Both the position numbers and the translations under genes were made by a program. Under the pieces are notes generated by a model. That model ran no database searches. It saw only the letters and a list, made by a program, of their open reading frames with translations, and was not told where the DNA came from. Shown piece after piece: positions 1-8,968 of a stretch of DNA of 64,000 bases. Within the stretch, counting starts at the first letter, position 1, and each line of letters opens with the position of its first letter. The stretch is from Paracoccaceae bacterium (GTDB lineage: Bacteria > Pseudomonadota > Alphaproteobacteria > Rhodobacterales > Rhodobacteraceae), in contig SDAL01000001.1 in the NCBI GenBank assembly GCA_004153385.1, positions 1,817,492 through 1,881,491 on the forward strand, in the 5' to 3' direction.

Positions 1-105
1 ATTGCGCGTCTTTGCGCCATTTCCGACGTGTCCCAAGATCGCGTCCTTCGTTGATGGGCCTGCGCGGATGTTCGGTCTGTCACCGGCGGAGACATCCTGC
101 ACGAC

Positions 106-588
106 TTACCAGTCCGGCCCACCTGTCTCGCCCGCTGCAAAATCCGGCTGCGGCGTCGATGGCGGGGCTGACGCGTCCGTGATCGCAAATTTGAGTGTAA
201 AGTTTGCGGTTTCGTCGCGCCGAGCGGCATTGCGCATGAGGAAGACCTGCACACGATACTCGCCTGATCGCGGCACAATGCCGTCGAACTGATCACCGGA
301 GCTCGACCCGACAAAGATGGCGGTGTCACCGCCAGGTGGCCAAACGTTGAAATAATTCGAGGCGTTCGATGTGCTCATTTCGATGCCCATGCGCTGACCA
401 CCGCTGGCGCTCAGGAAATAGTCCACGGACTCGTAGCCAATGATCGAATCGCTATAGCTTGCTCCGGACGTTCCCTGAACAAAGCTGACGTCCACCCGAC
501 GAACGGGGTCCTGCGCCAGCGCGGTCGAACCGAAGAATACTCCCCCAGCCAAGCTGATCACCACGATTCCCCTAAGTAGATTGTGCAT
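106..588 (-). CDS. Small secreted PPC-like / g-type lysozyme inhibitor-like protein
   Basis: Encodes a 160-aa exported protein. A signal peptide spans roughly residues 1-25, with cleavage expected after the A-L-A ending at residue 25. The mature part is a compact beta-rich domain with motifs such as YFNVWPPG and GEYRVQVFLMR. These recall small periplasmic proteins related to the g-type lysozyme inhibitor or bacterial pre-peptidase C-terminal domain; the family assignment is from memory of the pattern and is tentative. The start at 588 is chosen over the longer frame beginning at 618 because an AAGGAGGTGA ribosome binding site lies immediately upstream. It appears monocistronic and is followed upstream by an inverted-repeat element. 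Confidence 0.75.
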   Translation of the reverse strand: MHNLLRGIVVISLAGGVFFGSTALAQDPVRRVDVSFVQGTSGASYSDSIIGYESVDYFLSASGGQRMGIEMSTSNASNYFNVWPPGGDTAIFVGSSSGDQFDGIVPRSGEYRVQVFLMRNAARRDETANFTLKFAITDASAPPSTPQPDFAAGETGGPDW

Positions 589-657
589 CTTCACCTCCTT
601 TGAATACCACGCCTCCACATCGATCCATGCGGACGAACGCTAGAGCCATGTTCCTTT

Positions 658-782
658 GGCAATCGTTGGAACAATCCCGCTCGTGATTCGCAGCAGCTCA
701 ACCTTTCACCGGCAACTTCACCATACCAATCGCTCAGGGTGTGTGTATCCGCATTGCGAGATGGATTGTTCCAACGACTGCC
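658..782. repeat. 125-bp element bounded by 20-bp inverted repeats
   Basis: The 20 bases at 658-677 and the reverse complement of 763-782 match at 19 of 20 positions (one A/G difference), enclosing 85 bp with no open frame. No target-site duplication is obvious at the flanks. It sits between the secreted-protein gene and a broken LysR gene, beside an IS remnant. It could be a MITE-like non-autonomous element, a pair of solo transposon ends, or a long-range hairpin or operator pair. The repeat itself is plain in the sequence; its nature is inference. Confidence 0.55.
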
Positions 783-859
783 TCAGACGTCACAATCTCA
801 TGTGAGCAACTTATAGCGGCGTAACGTGAGTCGTATTGTCCTAAGTGCGCAGGAATGCC

Positions 860-1733
860 GTGCCCAAAGTAACAGGCATCAAATGTTTTGTGGCGGCATG
901 GACAACTGTCCATCCGCGCGACGACGGTTATCGACAGCTCTTGGTCAGCGCTCCGATCGACCTCACACTTCCGAAAACTCGAAGATGATCTCGGCGTCGA
1001 GTTGCTCGACCGGGGGCAAAACCGTGTTCCGGGTCTAACCGCTGCCGGGCTGAGCTTCCTTCATGAAGCCCGTGAGACGTTGCGCCAAGCAGATCACGCA
1101 ATCGCAACGGCGCGCGACACGGCGGCAGGCCGAAGGGGTCTCCTCCGGCTAGGCTACGTTGGAAGCGCGCTTTATGGCCGGTTGCCGGACACAATCCGGG
1201 CCTTCAGGAATGCGCGACCACATGTTCGGCTTGAGCTGCGCGAGGCAACGACTGGCCGCCAAATCGCAGGGCTAAGAGACCGCTCGCTGGATGCAGGCGT
1301 CGTCATCGCGCCAATCGCGCAGACAGCAGGCATTGAGCTTCACGACTTTGACCAGGATACGCTCTGTATCGCTTTGCCATCGGACCATCATCTGGCCGAT
1401 AAAGACGATCTTTGCCTAGCCGACATTGCGGACGAGGATTTCGTGCTTTGGCCTATGGTTGAGGGACGCGGCTTCCACCTTCAGGTCATTCGCTTGTGCG
1501 CTGAGGCTGGGTTCGTACCTCGGGTAACGCAAGAGGCGCACGGCATGCATGACGTCTTGTCTCTCGTCGCGGTCGGTGTCGGCGTGTCGGTCGTCCCCAA
1601 AAGCATGCAGCGATTCCAGCCCGACCAAGTAGCCTACCGATCCATTGCTGCGGCCGGTGCGACCTTCCCGCTATGTCTGGCCGTCCTTGAGCCAAGTCCT
1701 GCAGTAACGGCATTTATGGAGATCGCCTCTTAA
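860..1733 (+). pseudogene. LysR-family transcriptional regulator with frameshifted DNA-binding domain
   Basis: From about position 968 the frame ending at 1733 encodes the linker helix (RKLEDDLGVELLDR) and a complete LysR substrate-binding domain of about 200 residues. The winged-helix part is scattered over three frames. GTG 860 opens a typical LysR start reading GIKCFVAA; a second frame at about 916-950 carries RRLSTALGQ; the third frame resumes at SHFRKLEDD. Two small indels therefore break the helix-turn-helix. The longest uninterrupted frame, starting at 888, lacks a recognisable HTH and has no good ribosome binding site. It is probably non-functional as a DNA-binding regulator. Sequencing error is the alternative, but the adjacent IS debris favours real decay. 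Confidence 0.75.
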
Positions 1734-1890
1734 GGTGGTTCTGCCTCCCTACGCAGAGGGTTTCCGAGAGCCGTGACCATTCGACTGCTCTGTGGCATTC
1801 GGCACAAAGGGTTTATTTTTCAGACAAAACCTTTCTTGATCGAGAGCTGAACGACCGATTCAATTCCAGCAATCAAGGGGAGGATCGGTG

Positions 1891-2403
1891 ATGACGGGAC
1901 CACGGCAGGACGCTCAACCGGCACTTTTCCACGAGGTGTCACTGAAGGATCACCTGCATCGATCCATTGACCGGCTCGTCGGCCTGAGGAGCCTCCGTGC
2001 CCACCTTGCTGATGTCTACAGTCACACGGGCCGTCGGTCGATCCGGACCTGCTGATCCGGATGCTTGTGGTCGGTGATTGCGTCGGCATCCGGTCCGAGC
2101 GGCGGATGTGCGAAGAGGTGCATCCGAACCTCGCGTATCGCTGGTTGTGTCGCCGCGATCTGGGCGACCGGGTCCCGGATCATTCAACGTTTTCCAAAAA
2201 CCGGCATGGGCGCTTTCGCGACAGCGACCTGTTTGACACGACTGTCGCGCGGCCCATCGTCGAAGCGGCTCGGCCTCGAAAGGCCCCGACGACGTGGCTC
2301 ATGCGGCGCAAATGACAGATTTCTCTTCGCCGCAACTGCCCAAAACCTCCGCAAACTGGCCAGGATCTTTCCTGCACCGCACCAAACGCGAAAAGCTCGA
2401 TAG
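1891..2403 (+). pseudogene. IS1182-type transposase remnant
   Basis: ATG 1891, preceded by GGGGAGGAT, opens a typical N-terminus that stops at 2055. The frame then shifts near 2030 into a stretch carrying the family signature (DPDLLIRML, GIRSERRMCEEV, NLAYRW, PDHSTFSKNRHGRFRDSDLF), as in IS1182/IS5-like transposases with a DUF772 domain. After about 2250 the conserved catalytic DDE region is absent. The sequence then jumps to FAATAQNLRKLA, typical of the C-terminal end of these transposases, ending at 2403. The copy thus has a frameshift plus an internal deletion of most of the catalytic domain and is dead. Family assignment rests on motif recognition. Confidence 0.75.
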
Positions 2404-4342
2404 AAAAGGCGTTCACGCTGAATTTAGAACAGCTATTTCCGCGTTCGCAAACGCTGGTTTTGCCACTAAATCGGCTGATAACGACCGTTCGCTGCGCCGT
2501 GCACTCACAGCCGTTTTCGGAAGCGAAGATATCAATGCAATCGATAGGCTTGCGCAGCTACCCAACTGGGGAGGCCCCCGTCTTAACCGATGATCCATTG
2601 GCCCTGATCTTCATTCGGTATGTTGTCGACGTTTTTCATCCCCCCCTCACAGCGGTCTTTTCGGAAAAACACCGGCGAGGGCTCTGACACGTCTCAGCGG
2701 CACGATCAGGCTCCCCCTCTCAGTTGCCCCGCTCCGTGGGCGAGAGGGTTTTGGGATCATCTATCGGACGCCAGGTCACGCCCAAAGGCATCACGGTGTC
2801 CGGTGTGGTTTACAACTCTCGCGCCCTGAAAAATCTCCGGCGACGGCCGCCATATACAAAGTCACGCTTTACATAGAGCCCAACGCTATGGCGGTGATCT
2901 GCGTGATGCTGGCGAGACATGGTCTGAAAACCGTGTGGCCGTCACGCCCGCAGCGCATGCGACGATGGCGGCGATCCTTTCGATTCTGACCCGACCCCGT
3001 TCTGGGCGAAAAGGTAAGCGATCCCGGCCTCTGCAACATCGCCGCGCGTTTCTGAATGACGCTTATCGGGCTGGAAATGGATGATGCCGAGGTGATGCCC
3101 CACGCCTTGCAGCACGCAATTGCCAGCCATCACCCCAAGGTCCGTTTCCTCGACCCAACGTGATAGACCCCCACCACGCTACCAGTGCCGGGCGTGCAAC
3201 GTCTGGCATTGGCCGTGATCTTGCAGGTACAGGAGCTGTCCCTGATCGAGAATGATACCTACGGGTTTATTCCTGCACGCCCGCCTGCCCCGATCGCCAC
3301 AACCATTCCGGATTTGACACGGCACATCGGTCGCCTGTCAAAATGCATTTGAGCGGGACGTCTGGCGTTCACTATGGCGCCTGCGGTCCGCCGCGCCCGT
3401 CGCCTGACGCAGGACAATTCTGGCCTTGTCGATGACGCCTTCGATCCCCATGACAATCGCACCGGAATAACCTGCGCGCCCATCAGGGCGACAGGCAGAC
3501 TGTCTGGTCAGCCACATCGGGGACGTGCACCCATATGATCAAGGTGATGTCGAGCAGATCCATTATATCCGGAGGCTTCTGCCCGCCGCAAAACATCCGG
3601 CGGAGATAGATACCGGACGCTTAGAACCAAAGGAGCGGGTGCAACCTGCCATCACCGGCGAGTCGAGGCCTTGCTGCCGCATCACCGGAATTCGCGTCAA
3701 GCGTGATAGCGCCATTGAATGTATGCATTTATTTCAGAAAACCGAACAACAATGGAAGAGGGTAATAAAATATCCAATTTTTACAATGCCATAACACTTC
3801 GGATTATAAGCATCAATTCTTGAACTGTATGTAATTTTAATCCTTGCAATCAACATACACGAGGTTTAACCAAGCAATCAATGTATGGCTAAGTTGAGCG
3901 GGAGCGTTCGATACGCCAGCTTAGGATCGTGTGACGCAGGCGAGTGCACTATGAGGAAGTACGATACTAGAAATCGGATCCCGATCTATGGCCTTATGAA
4001 CTTTGGGCGTTACGTTGTATTCGCTCAGCGCACTGGCACCATAGGTGGCCTCTTCTCGACGCCAAGACATAGGTCTGAAGGCCGGAAACATCGCCGTGCG
4101 ACAAGCGGCACCTCGGCATGGCACATAAACCCCGCCAATTCGGATGCATCGCACTACATCGTCGTTATCCAGAACGACGCGACAAGATTAATATCCCTGT
4201 CTGGCCGATCAAGCATTCCATGATCGCGGCAGGCAACACGCACTAAAGGCGCGCCAGACACAACAGCTGGCCACCGCACTGTATGAAATAGCGCCTTTGT
4301 CGAAAGACGCATTGAAATATTAGAAAGTAAGGAGCCAAAGCA
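2404..4342. other. Decayed, gene-poor stretch with AT-rich patch
   Basis: Apart from the possible transposase fragment at 2769-2935, no reading frame here is convincing. Short frames at 2460-2687, 3525-3794 and 3885-4223 lack ribosome binding sites and recognisable domains. Bases about 3715-3890 are clearly richer in A and T than the surroundings and contain GCAATCAA twice (in the stretch 3847-3880). The pattern suggests remains of transferred DNA or an orphan promoter region. Confidence 0.5.
2769..2935 (+). pseudogene. Possible Mu/TniA-type transposase C-terminal fragment
   Basis: The frame from 2769 reads RQVTPKGITVSGVVYNSRAL, and the next frame continues with KVTLYIEPNAMAVICV. Together these resemble the small beta-barrel domain found at the C-terminus of Mu, TnsB or TniA-type transposases, where a GI...YNS motif precedes a K-V-x-Y-x-P-x-D-like strand. 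The two parts are out of frame, and stop codons follow. It is short and the resemblance is partial, so this is a tentative call. It would fit with the neighbouring IS debris. Confidence 0.35.
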
Positions 4343-4531
4343 ATGATTTGGATTCCCATTGGCTTAGGTCTGTTCAAGTTTACCGTGCTGGGAACGACGA
4401 TTTTCCTTTCGATCAGGTCGCACATGGATGACGAAAAAGAGGCCCAGCGAAAGCAGGAAGCGCGCGAACAGCATCCGCCCACCAAGCAAACCGGGGACAC
4501 CTCGGAGCCCGCGCAAAAGGTCAACGGGTAA
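4343..4531 (+). CDS. Small single-pass membrane protein
   Basis: This is a 62-aa protein. Residues 1-24 form one hydrophobic segment (IPIGLGLFKFTVLG core). The remainder is a highly charged, probably cytosolic tail rich in E, K, Q and P. A good TAAGGAG ribosome binding site lies 9 bases before ATG 4343. No family is recognised. It stands alone between decayed DNA and the GST gene on the opposite strand. The case for a real gene rests on the ribosome binding site and the segregation of hydrophobic and charged parts. Confidence 0.55.
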   Translation: MIWIPIGLGLFKFTVLGTTIFLSIRSHMDDEKEAQRKQEAREQHPPTKQTGDTSEPAQKVNG

Positions 4532-4687
4532 CAGCGCAGGCGTCTGCCGTCCCGCATCTTTCACATGGCCCCGCCAGTGTGAATGCGACCCAGCGTGCCT
4601 GCGCGCCACAGGTGTGACTGCCTCAGACCGGGCACTGGTGCGCCGGGATGACTTTCACACGCCGGAGTTTTGCGCCACTTGGCCCTA

Positions 4688-5305
4688 TCAGGTCAGCGCT
4701 GTCATGACAGCCCGTCGATAGGCCGGACGGTCACACAGGCAGGCATACCATGCCTCAAGCGCTGGATGCGCTGGCCGTTCGATCGGCATGGTGAACCACG
4801 CATAGGCGATACAGCCCAAGGGAATATCGCCAAAACCGAACTCGGTGCCGGAAAGCCAGGCGCTTTGTGAAAGAGCGTCGTTTGCAATGCCCATAAGCGT
4901 CGCGCATTGCGCAAGGCCGCGTTGCATGGCTGCATCGTCGCGTTGCTCGGGCGTAGAACGCACCATGTTCCAGAACAGATCACGGAAAGGTACCGCGAAA
5001 GAAAGCGATGCCCAGTCCATCCATTTATCGGCCATTGCCCATTTGTGCGGGTCCGATGGTGCAAACGGGGCCGCCCCGTATTCTCTTGCAAGATATCTGA
5101 CGATGACATTCGATTCCCAAAGCACCAGATCCCGATCCTGAAGACACGGCACCAAACCATTTGGATTGAGCGCGCGAAACGTCTCGGACCCGACGACGCC
5201 GAACGTGCCGCCTGCAGGGATATGCTCATACGCCAAACCGATTTCCTCGGCACACCACAGTACCTTACGGACATTGGTCGAATTGTCTCGGCCCCAGATT
5301 TTCAC
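4688..5305 (-). CDS. Glutathione S-transferase family protein
   Basis: Encodes 205 aa, the usual length for a cytosolic GST. The N-terminal thioredoxin-fold part (about 1-78) begins MKIWGRDNSTNVRKVLW, where the Ser/Thr-Asn stretch occupies the catalytic position. It includes NPNGLVPCL with the cis-proline and WESNVIVRYLA, the glutathione-contacting E-S pair. The helical C-terminal domain follows (about 88-200), with FGFGDIPLGC matching the conserved N-capping box. Such enzymes conjugate or reduce electrophilic substrates with glutathione; the substrate cannot be read from sequence. A GGAG-like site precedes ATG 5305. It appears monocistronic. Confidence 0.9.
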   Translation of the reverse strand: MKIWGRDNSTNVRKVLWCAEEIGLAYEHIPAGGTFGVVGSETFRALNPNGLVPCLQDRDLVLWESNVIVRYLAREYGAAPFAPSDPHKWAMADKWMDWASLSFAVPFRDLFWNMVRSTPEQRDDAAMQRGLAQCATLMGIANDALSQSAWLSGTEFGFGDIPLGCIAYAWFTMPIERPAHPALEAWYACLCDRPAYRRAVMTALT

Positions 5306-6727
5306 GACGCATCTCCTGTCAGTTCCTGCCTAGGATACCGGCTTTTACCCTGCGCGAAAGGGGGCCCCGCGGATCAGATGCAACATTACAGTTCTTGCGT
5401 CGGTGCAGAACCTGCCTCAAGTTGCCGGTGTCAGTGCGCATCGCCAACCGCAGCATCCAGCGCGCAACCGCCAAAGGTCCGCTGCCGCTTCCGGCGTCCG
5501 CCCGTTTGAAGCAAACGCCCTGATATCATCGCAGAGACCCGCATACTGAACCCCGATAGGCCGCCCCCGCGACATGCCCATGAGCGCCTTGGGGCGGGGC
5601 TAAAAGAACGGCACATTCTTTTGCGATGCGTTCGCCAGCCCCGCCTGACCGAGAGGGGCGTGTAGCTCGTGCTGATCCACGCCATCGCCGGTCCGATGCC
5701 GAGTAACCGGCCATCTGTCGCGATCTTACGCAGGGCCTGGCCCTGCAGGCCTTGTCACAATCGAAACAGGTTCTTGCCCGCGATCGACAGGCGCTTTTTA
5801 GTTTATACGGATAAGCTTGACCACGCTTCGGTTCGGGCGCGCCCGCTATAGGGGGGGGGCGATCTGCAATACACACAAAGCAGGCGACGCGGTGCCCAAC
5901 TGCCGTGGCTGTGTATTGCGGTGTCACTGATCGTGTGCAGGTCAGGCCCGCCCCTCACAGGACACTCGACGCATTCAGCCAAATCGAGGTGTTGGAGAAC
6001 AACGCCAGTATGGAGGGACACGCGCATCAAGGAGATCACGATCACCAAGCATCGGGCACCGTTGGACCATAATACAATCGTGCCAATCGCGATGATACGG
6101 CCCGCGCAACCGCACACACGGCGGTAGGGGCGCGGGGCCATGATAGATGACCGTGCCGGCGCGACCTTTTTGACTATTGCCCAAGGTGCAGGACCGTGCC
6201 GGCAGGAAAGCTGCGCAAAAGATGCTTTCGAACGTCGCCGTGAGCAAACTGGCCAACAGTGGCATATCCGTTTCCACTATTTTCCTTTTGTGACCGATGC
6301 CGAGTGCGACCAATCCATTCACGATACCCAAGCCACAGCCGAGGCGAGCGGGGAAAATCTGGAACGTCCCACTATTTGGCCGACCGCGTTGCCAATACTA
6401 TCCACGGCCTGATCAGATCCGGCAAACCTGTCGATCTGATATGTGACCCGCCCCCTTCTGGTGTCTATCGTTTGCGGATTGAGGCCTAAAAGCTGGGCAA
6501 TATGGCAAGTTGATATCGCGCCGAGCTGCAGTTCAGCCGGCTCCCTTTCGCCTTGAGCGCCATGCGGCGCGCGATCTTGATTACACATTCCCGGGCCAAT
6601 GCCGGCAGACGACCCTCTGTGATGTCCTGAGCAACTTTGCTTTTGGCCGCGCCGGGCACGCAGCCCATCTCGGGCGCGGGCGTCCCAGCCCGCCTGCCCG
6701 CATCGCCATCACACAGCGCAGAACCGT
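5306..6727. other. Gene-poor stretch, no convincing coding sequence
   Basis: About 1.4 kb between the GST gene and soxR. Frames of 60-133 codons exist on both strands, but none has a recognisable domain, a credible ribosome binding site or consistent codon bias. Fragments that look protein-like fall in different frames, for example on the minus strand around 5430-5700 and 5975-6330. This suggests one or more old pseudogenes too decayed to name. A run of nine G lies at about 5850-5858. Confidence 0.45.
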
Positions 6728-7159
6728 TCAATCCAGCAAAACCGGCCCCACGCCATCCTCCCCGAGGACATCTTGTGGATTGCGCAGCGGGCACACGGCC
6801 ATTGAAAGGCATCCGCACCCGATGCACCCCTCCATATCATCGCGCAGCCGCGTTAGCGCTTTGATCCGTTGGTCCAGCCGCTCTTTCCAGCTTGCGGAAA
6901 ACCGGCGCCATTCTCCAACGGTCGGGGCACGATCTTCTGGCAAAGACGACAGAGTGCCCTTGATTTCGGCCAGCGAGATGCCCGCCCGCTGGGCGATGCG
7001 GATGATTGCCACAAGGCGTAAAAGCCCACGGGGATAGCGGCGCTGGTTTCCGGCAGTACGGCGTGATCGCAACAATCCTTTGGTCTCGTAGAAATGCAGG
7101 GTCGATACGGCCACGCCGGAACGCTTGGCCATCTCTCCGACTGTCAGCTCGTCTTTCAT
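6728..7159 (-). CDS. soxR: Redox-sensing MerR-family regulator SoxR
   Basis: Encodes 143 aa. The N-terminal winged helix-turn-helix (about residues 6-45, GEMAKRSGVAVSTLHFYE) is followed by the dimerisation helix. Four cysteines at 112, 115, 117 and 123 have the C-x2-C-x-C-x5-C spacing that holds the [2Fe-2S] cluster in SoxR. Oxidation of that cluster, by superoxide or redox-cycling compounds, turns the bound dimer into an activator by untwisting promoter DNA. It lies divergent to an MFS exporter, with a SoxR-type operator between them at 7263-7282. In non-enteric bacteria SoxR usually controls exporters and oxidoreductases directly, without SoxS, which fits this arrangement. An AAGG site precedes ATG 7159. 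Confidence 0.93.
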   Translation of the reverse strand: MKDELTVGEMAKRSGVAVSTLHFYETKGLLRSRRTAGNQRRYPRGLLRLVAIIRIAQRAGISLAEIKGTLSSLPEDRAPTVGEWRRFSASWKERLDQRIKALTRLRDDMEGCIGCGCLSMAVCPLRNPQDVLGEDGVGPVLLD

Positions 7160-7259
7160 AGGTACCTTCGATCAAACCTGAACATTACTCAAGATTATTG
7201 CGCCGATGTAACGGTCTGACAAGCCTGTCAGATCCGCGCAGATTTTTTCTAAACACCCC

Positions 7260-7290
7260 TTGACCTAAAGCATGGTTCAGGTTGCATAAG
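7260..7290 (+). promoter_or_regulatory. MerR/SoxR-type promoter and operator of the MFS gene
   Basis: TTGACC at 7260-7265 (-35) and CATAAG at 7285-7290 (-10) are separated by 19 bp, the overlong spacer typical of MerR-family activated promoters. A 20-bp dyad, ACCTAAAG-CATG-GTTCAGGT at 7263-7282, overlaps the -35 element and fills the spacer; 16 of its 20 positions pair. It faces the exporter gene starting at 7417. The geometry is directly visible. Control by the adjacent SoxR is inference. Confidence 0.75.
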
Positions 7291-7416
7291 CTGTGTCCGG
7301 TACGATCATCGGACAGGACCCTTGCCTTGACACAGATACCTTACATCATCTGCGGCGCGTCGAGCCGGTGATTGGCCCCCATACGATCCCCGATCAACCT
7401 TATCCGGCAGGCAACC

Positions 7417-8634
7417 ATGTCATGTAAAACGACGACCGATATTTCACTTCAACCAAACACAGATGCGCAAGACAAGGCCAACTGGCCTGCCGTTTTCGCA
7501 CTGTCTTTCGGGCTTTTCAGCCTTGTAACCACAGAGCTTCTGCCCATCGGGCTTATCACCCCCATGGCTGCCGGTCTGGGCACCAGCGAAGGGGCCACAG
7601 GACAGGCGATCACGGCCACCGCGCTCATTGCTGCGGGCGCAGGGCCGTTGCTCGTGCTTGGATCGGGACGGCTGGACCGCCAACGGCTGGTCTGGATACT
7701 CGGCATCGTGTTTTGCGCAGCGAGCCTTGCCTGCGCCTTGGCCACCAGCCTTCCCGCCTTGCTGGCCGCACGTGCCTTGCTGGGGGTGGCTCTCGGCGGC
7801 ACTTGGGCCATGGCAATTGCGTTGACGATGCGCTTGGTGCCCAAAAACAGGGTCCCCCAAGCCTTGGTCGTGGTCTTCACAGGCGTGTCGGTCGCGAATG
7901 TCATTGCAGCACCGCTCGGGGCCTATATTGGCGAGGTGCTCAGCTGGCGCGCGTCCTTCGCGATCAGTACTCTATGCGCCTGTCTCGCGCTTGCGGGGCA
8001 AATCCTGACACTCCCCAAACTTCCTGCAACCCTTCCGCCCACCATCACCATGTTCCGCACCACTCTGGCGCATCCCGCCATGGTGATTGGTCTTGTCACT
8101 GTGCTGTTTGTTCTGGTCGGAAACACTGCGGGTATCTCGTTTATCAGACCTTTTCTGGAAACCGGTGCGCAGCTGGACGGAAAGACAATCTCGGTCGTGC
8201 TCCTGATCTTTGGCGTTGCCGGCTTTTTCGGTAATCTGATCAGTGGCCGCATTTCCTCCGTCAGCGCTGCGCTTGGCGCGGGTGGCGGCGCGATGGTGAT
8301 TGCGGGGGCAACGGTGGTGCTGGCAGGACACGGCACCACACTGGTGGTTGTTGTTGCGGCCATTGCGGTCTGGGGCTTTGGCATTGGCGCCTTTCCCGTG
8401 GCCATATCCAGCTGGAGCGCACAAGCCGTCCCCGATCAGGGCGAAACCGCGGGGGCGCTGTTGTCGGCAGGTTTTCAGATCGCAATCGCAGGCGGTGCGG
8501 TTCTGGGCGGCGTGATGATCGACGGGTTTGGGATGACCGCGCCACTTTATTGTGCGGGATTTGGCACCGCAGTCGGCGCGTGCATCATGCTGGCACTCGG
8601 GCGACCGTCAGAACGTCAACGCAACCCGCAGTGA
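7417..8634 (+). CDS. MFS transporter, DHA1-like drug or sugar efflux family
   Basis: Encodes 405 aa with about 12 hydrophobic segments. After the first helix comes TTELLPIGLITPMAAGLG, typical of AraJ/YdhP-like DHA1 exporters; later come RALLGVALGGTW and the loop motif PKNRVPQALVVVFTG. Such proteins export small molecules by proton antiport across the inner membrane. ATG 7417 is preferred over the in-frame TTG at 7372, because the extra 15 residues are not membrane-like. The SoxR-type promoter at 7260-7290 implies induction by redox-active compounds, so export of such compounds or their products is likely. The substrate is unknown. Confidence 0.88.
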   Translation: MSCKTTTDISLQPNTDAQDKANWPAVFALSFGLFSLVTTELLPIGLITPMAAGLGTSEGATGQAITATALIAAGAGPLLVLGSGRLDRQRLVWILGIVFCAASLACALATSLPALLAARALLGVALGGTWAMAIALTMRLVPKNRVPQALVVVFTGVSVANVIAAPLGAYIGEVLSWRASFAISTLCACLALAGQILTLPKLPATLPPTITMFRTTLAHPAMVIGLVTVLFVLVGNTAGISFIRPFLETGAQLDGKTISVVLLIFGVAGFFGNLISGRISSVSAALGAGGGAMVIAGATVVLAGHGTTLVVVVAAIAVWGFGIGAFPVAISSWSAQAVPDQGETAGALLSAGFQIAIAGGAVLGGVMIDGFGMTAPLYCAGFGTAVGACIMLALGRPSERQRNPQ

Positions 8635-8692
8635 CCAAGGCCAGGCCGATCTGGCAGGCTGGCCCCACAGCGAAAGGCGGCGGGGGAGATCT

Positions 8693-8704
8693 GTCACATG
8701 TGAC
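8693..8704. promoter_or_regulatory. Perfect 12-bp palindrome GTCACATGTGAC
   Basis: This self-complementary 12-mer lies in the 334-bp gap between the MFS gene and the DCC-family gene, about 265 bp before the latter's start. No other gene is seen in 8635-8968. It could be an operator half-pair or a chance palindrome; no known regulator is assigned. Confidence 0.3.
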
Positions 8705-8968
8705 CGTGTGCAGGCTGTGGCGCCATCTGCCAGTCTGCTGGCGTCACAAAAGCGAAAAATGCCATCCTGCGCGCAGCAGGCCACCGCAAAGGCAGCCCCC
8801 AAAGACACACTATCGGGGCTGCGTTCTGTATCATCCAAGGGCCGGTTTGGGATCATAGCGGCTTGGAACGGCGCCCGACGCAGACCACACAGAACGCATT
8901 GCCTTTTGTGCCACGTGACTTACCCTGAAAGGCAGACCCATCACAGGACACCCCCTCTCGTGCCAGAT

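Noticed and set aside
3525-3794. 89-codon plus-strand frame
   Set aside because: No ribosome binding site, domain or codon bias, and it ends in the AT-rich patch.
3885-4223. 112-codon plus-strand frame after the AT-rich patch
   Set aside because: The start lacks a ribosome binding site and the translation is not similar to any family I recognise. It remains possible but is not supported.
5431-6331. Several 84-133-codon minus-strand frames
   Set aside because: Composition is dominated by Arg, Ser, Pro and Cys, no domain is seen, and protein-like pieces change frame. At best they are decayed remains.
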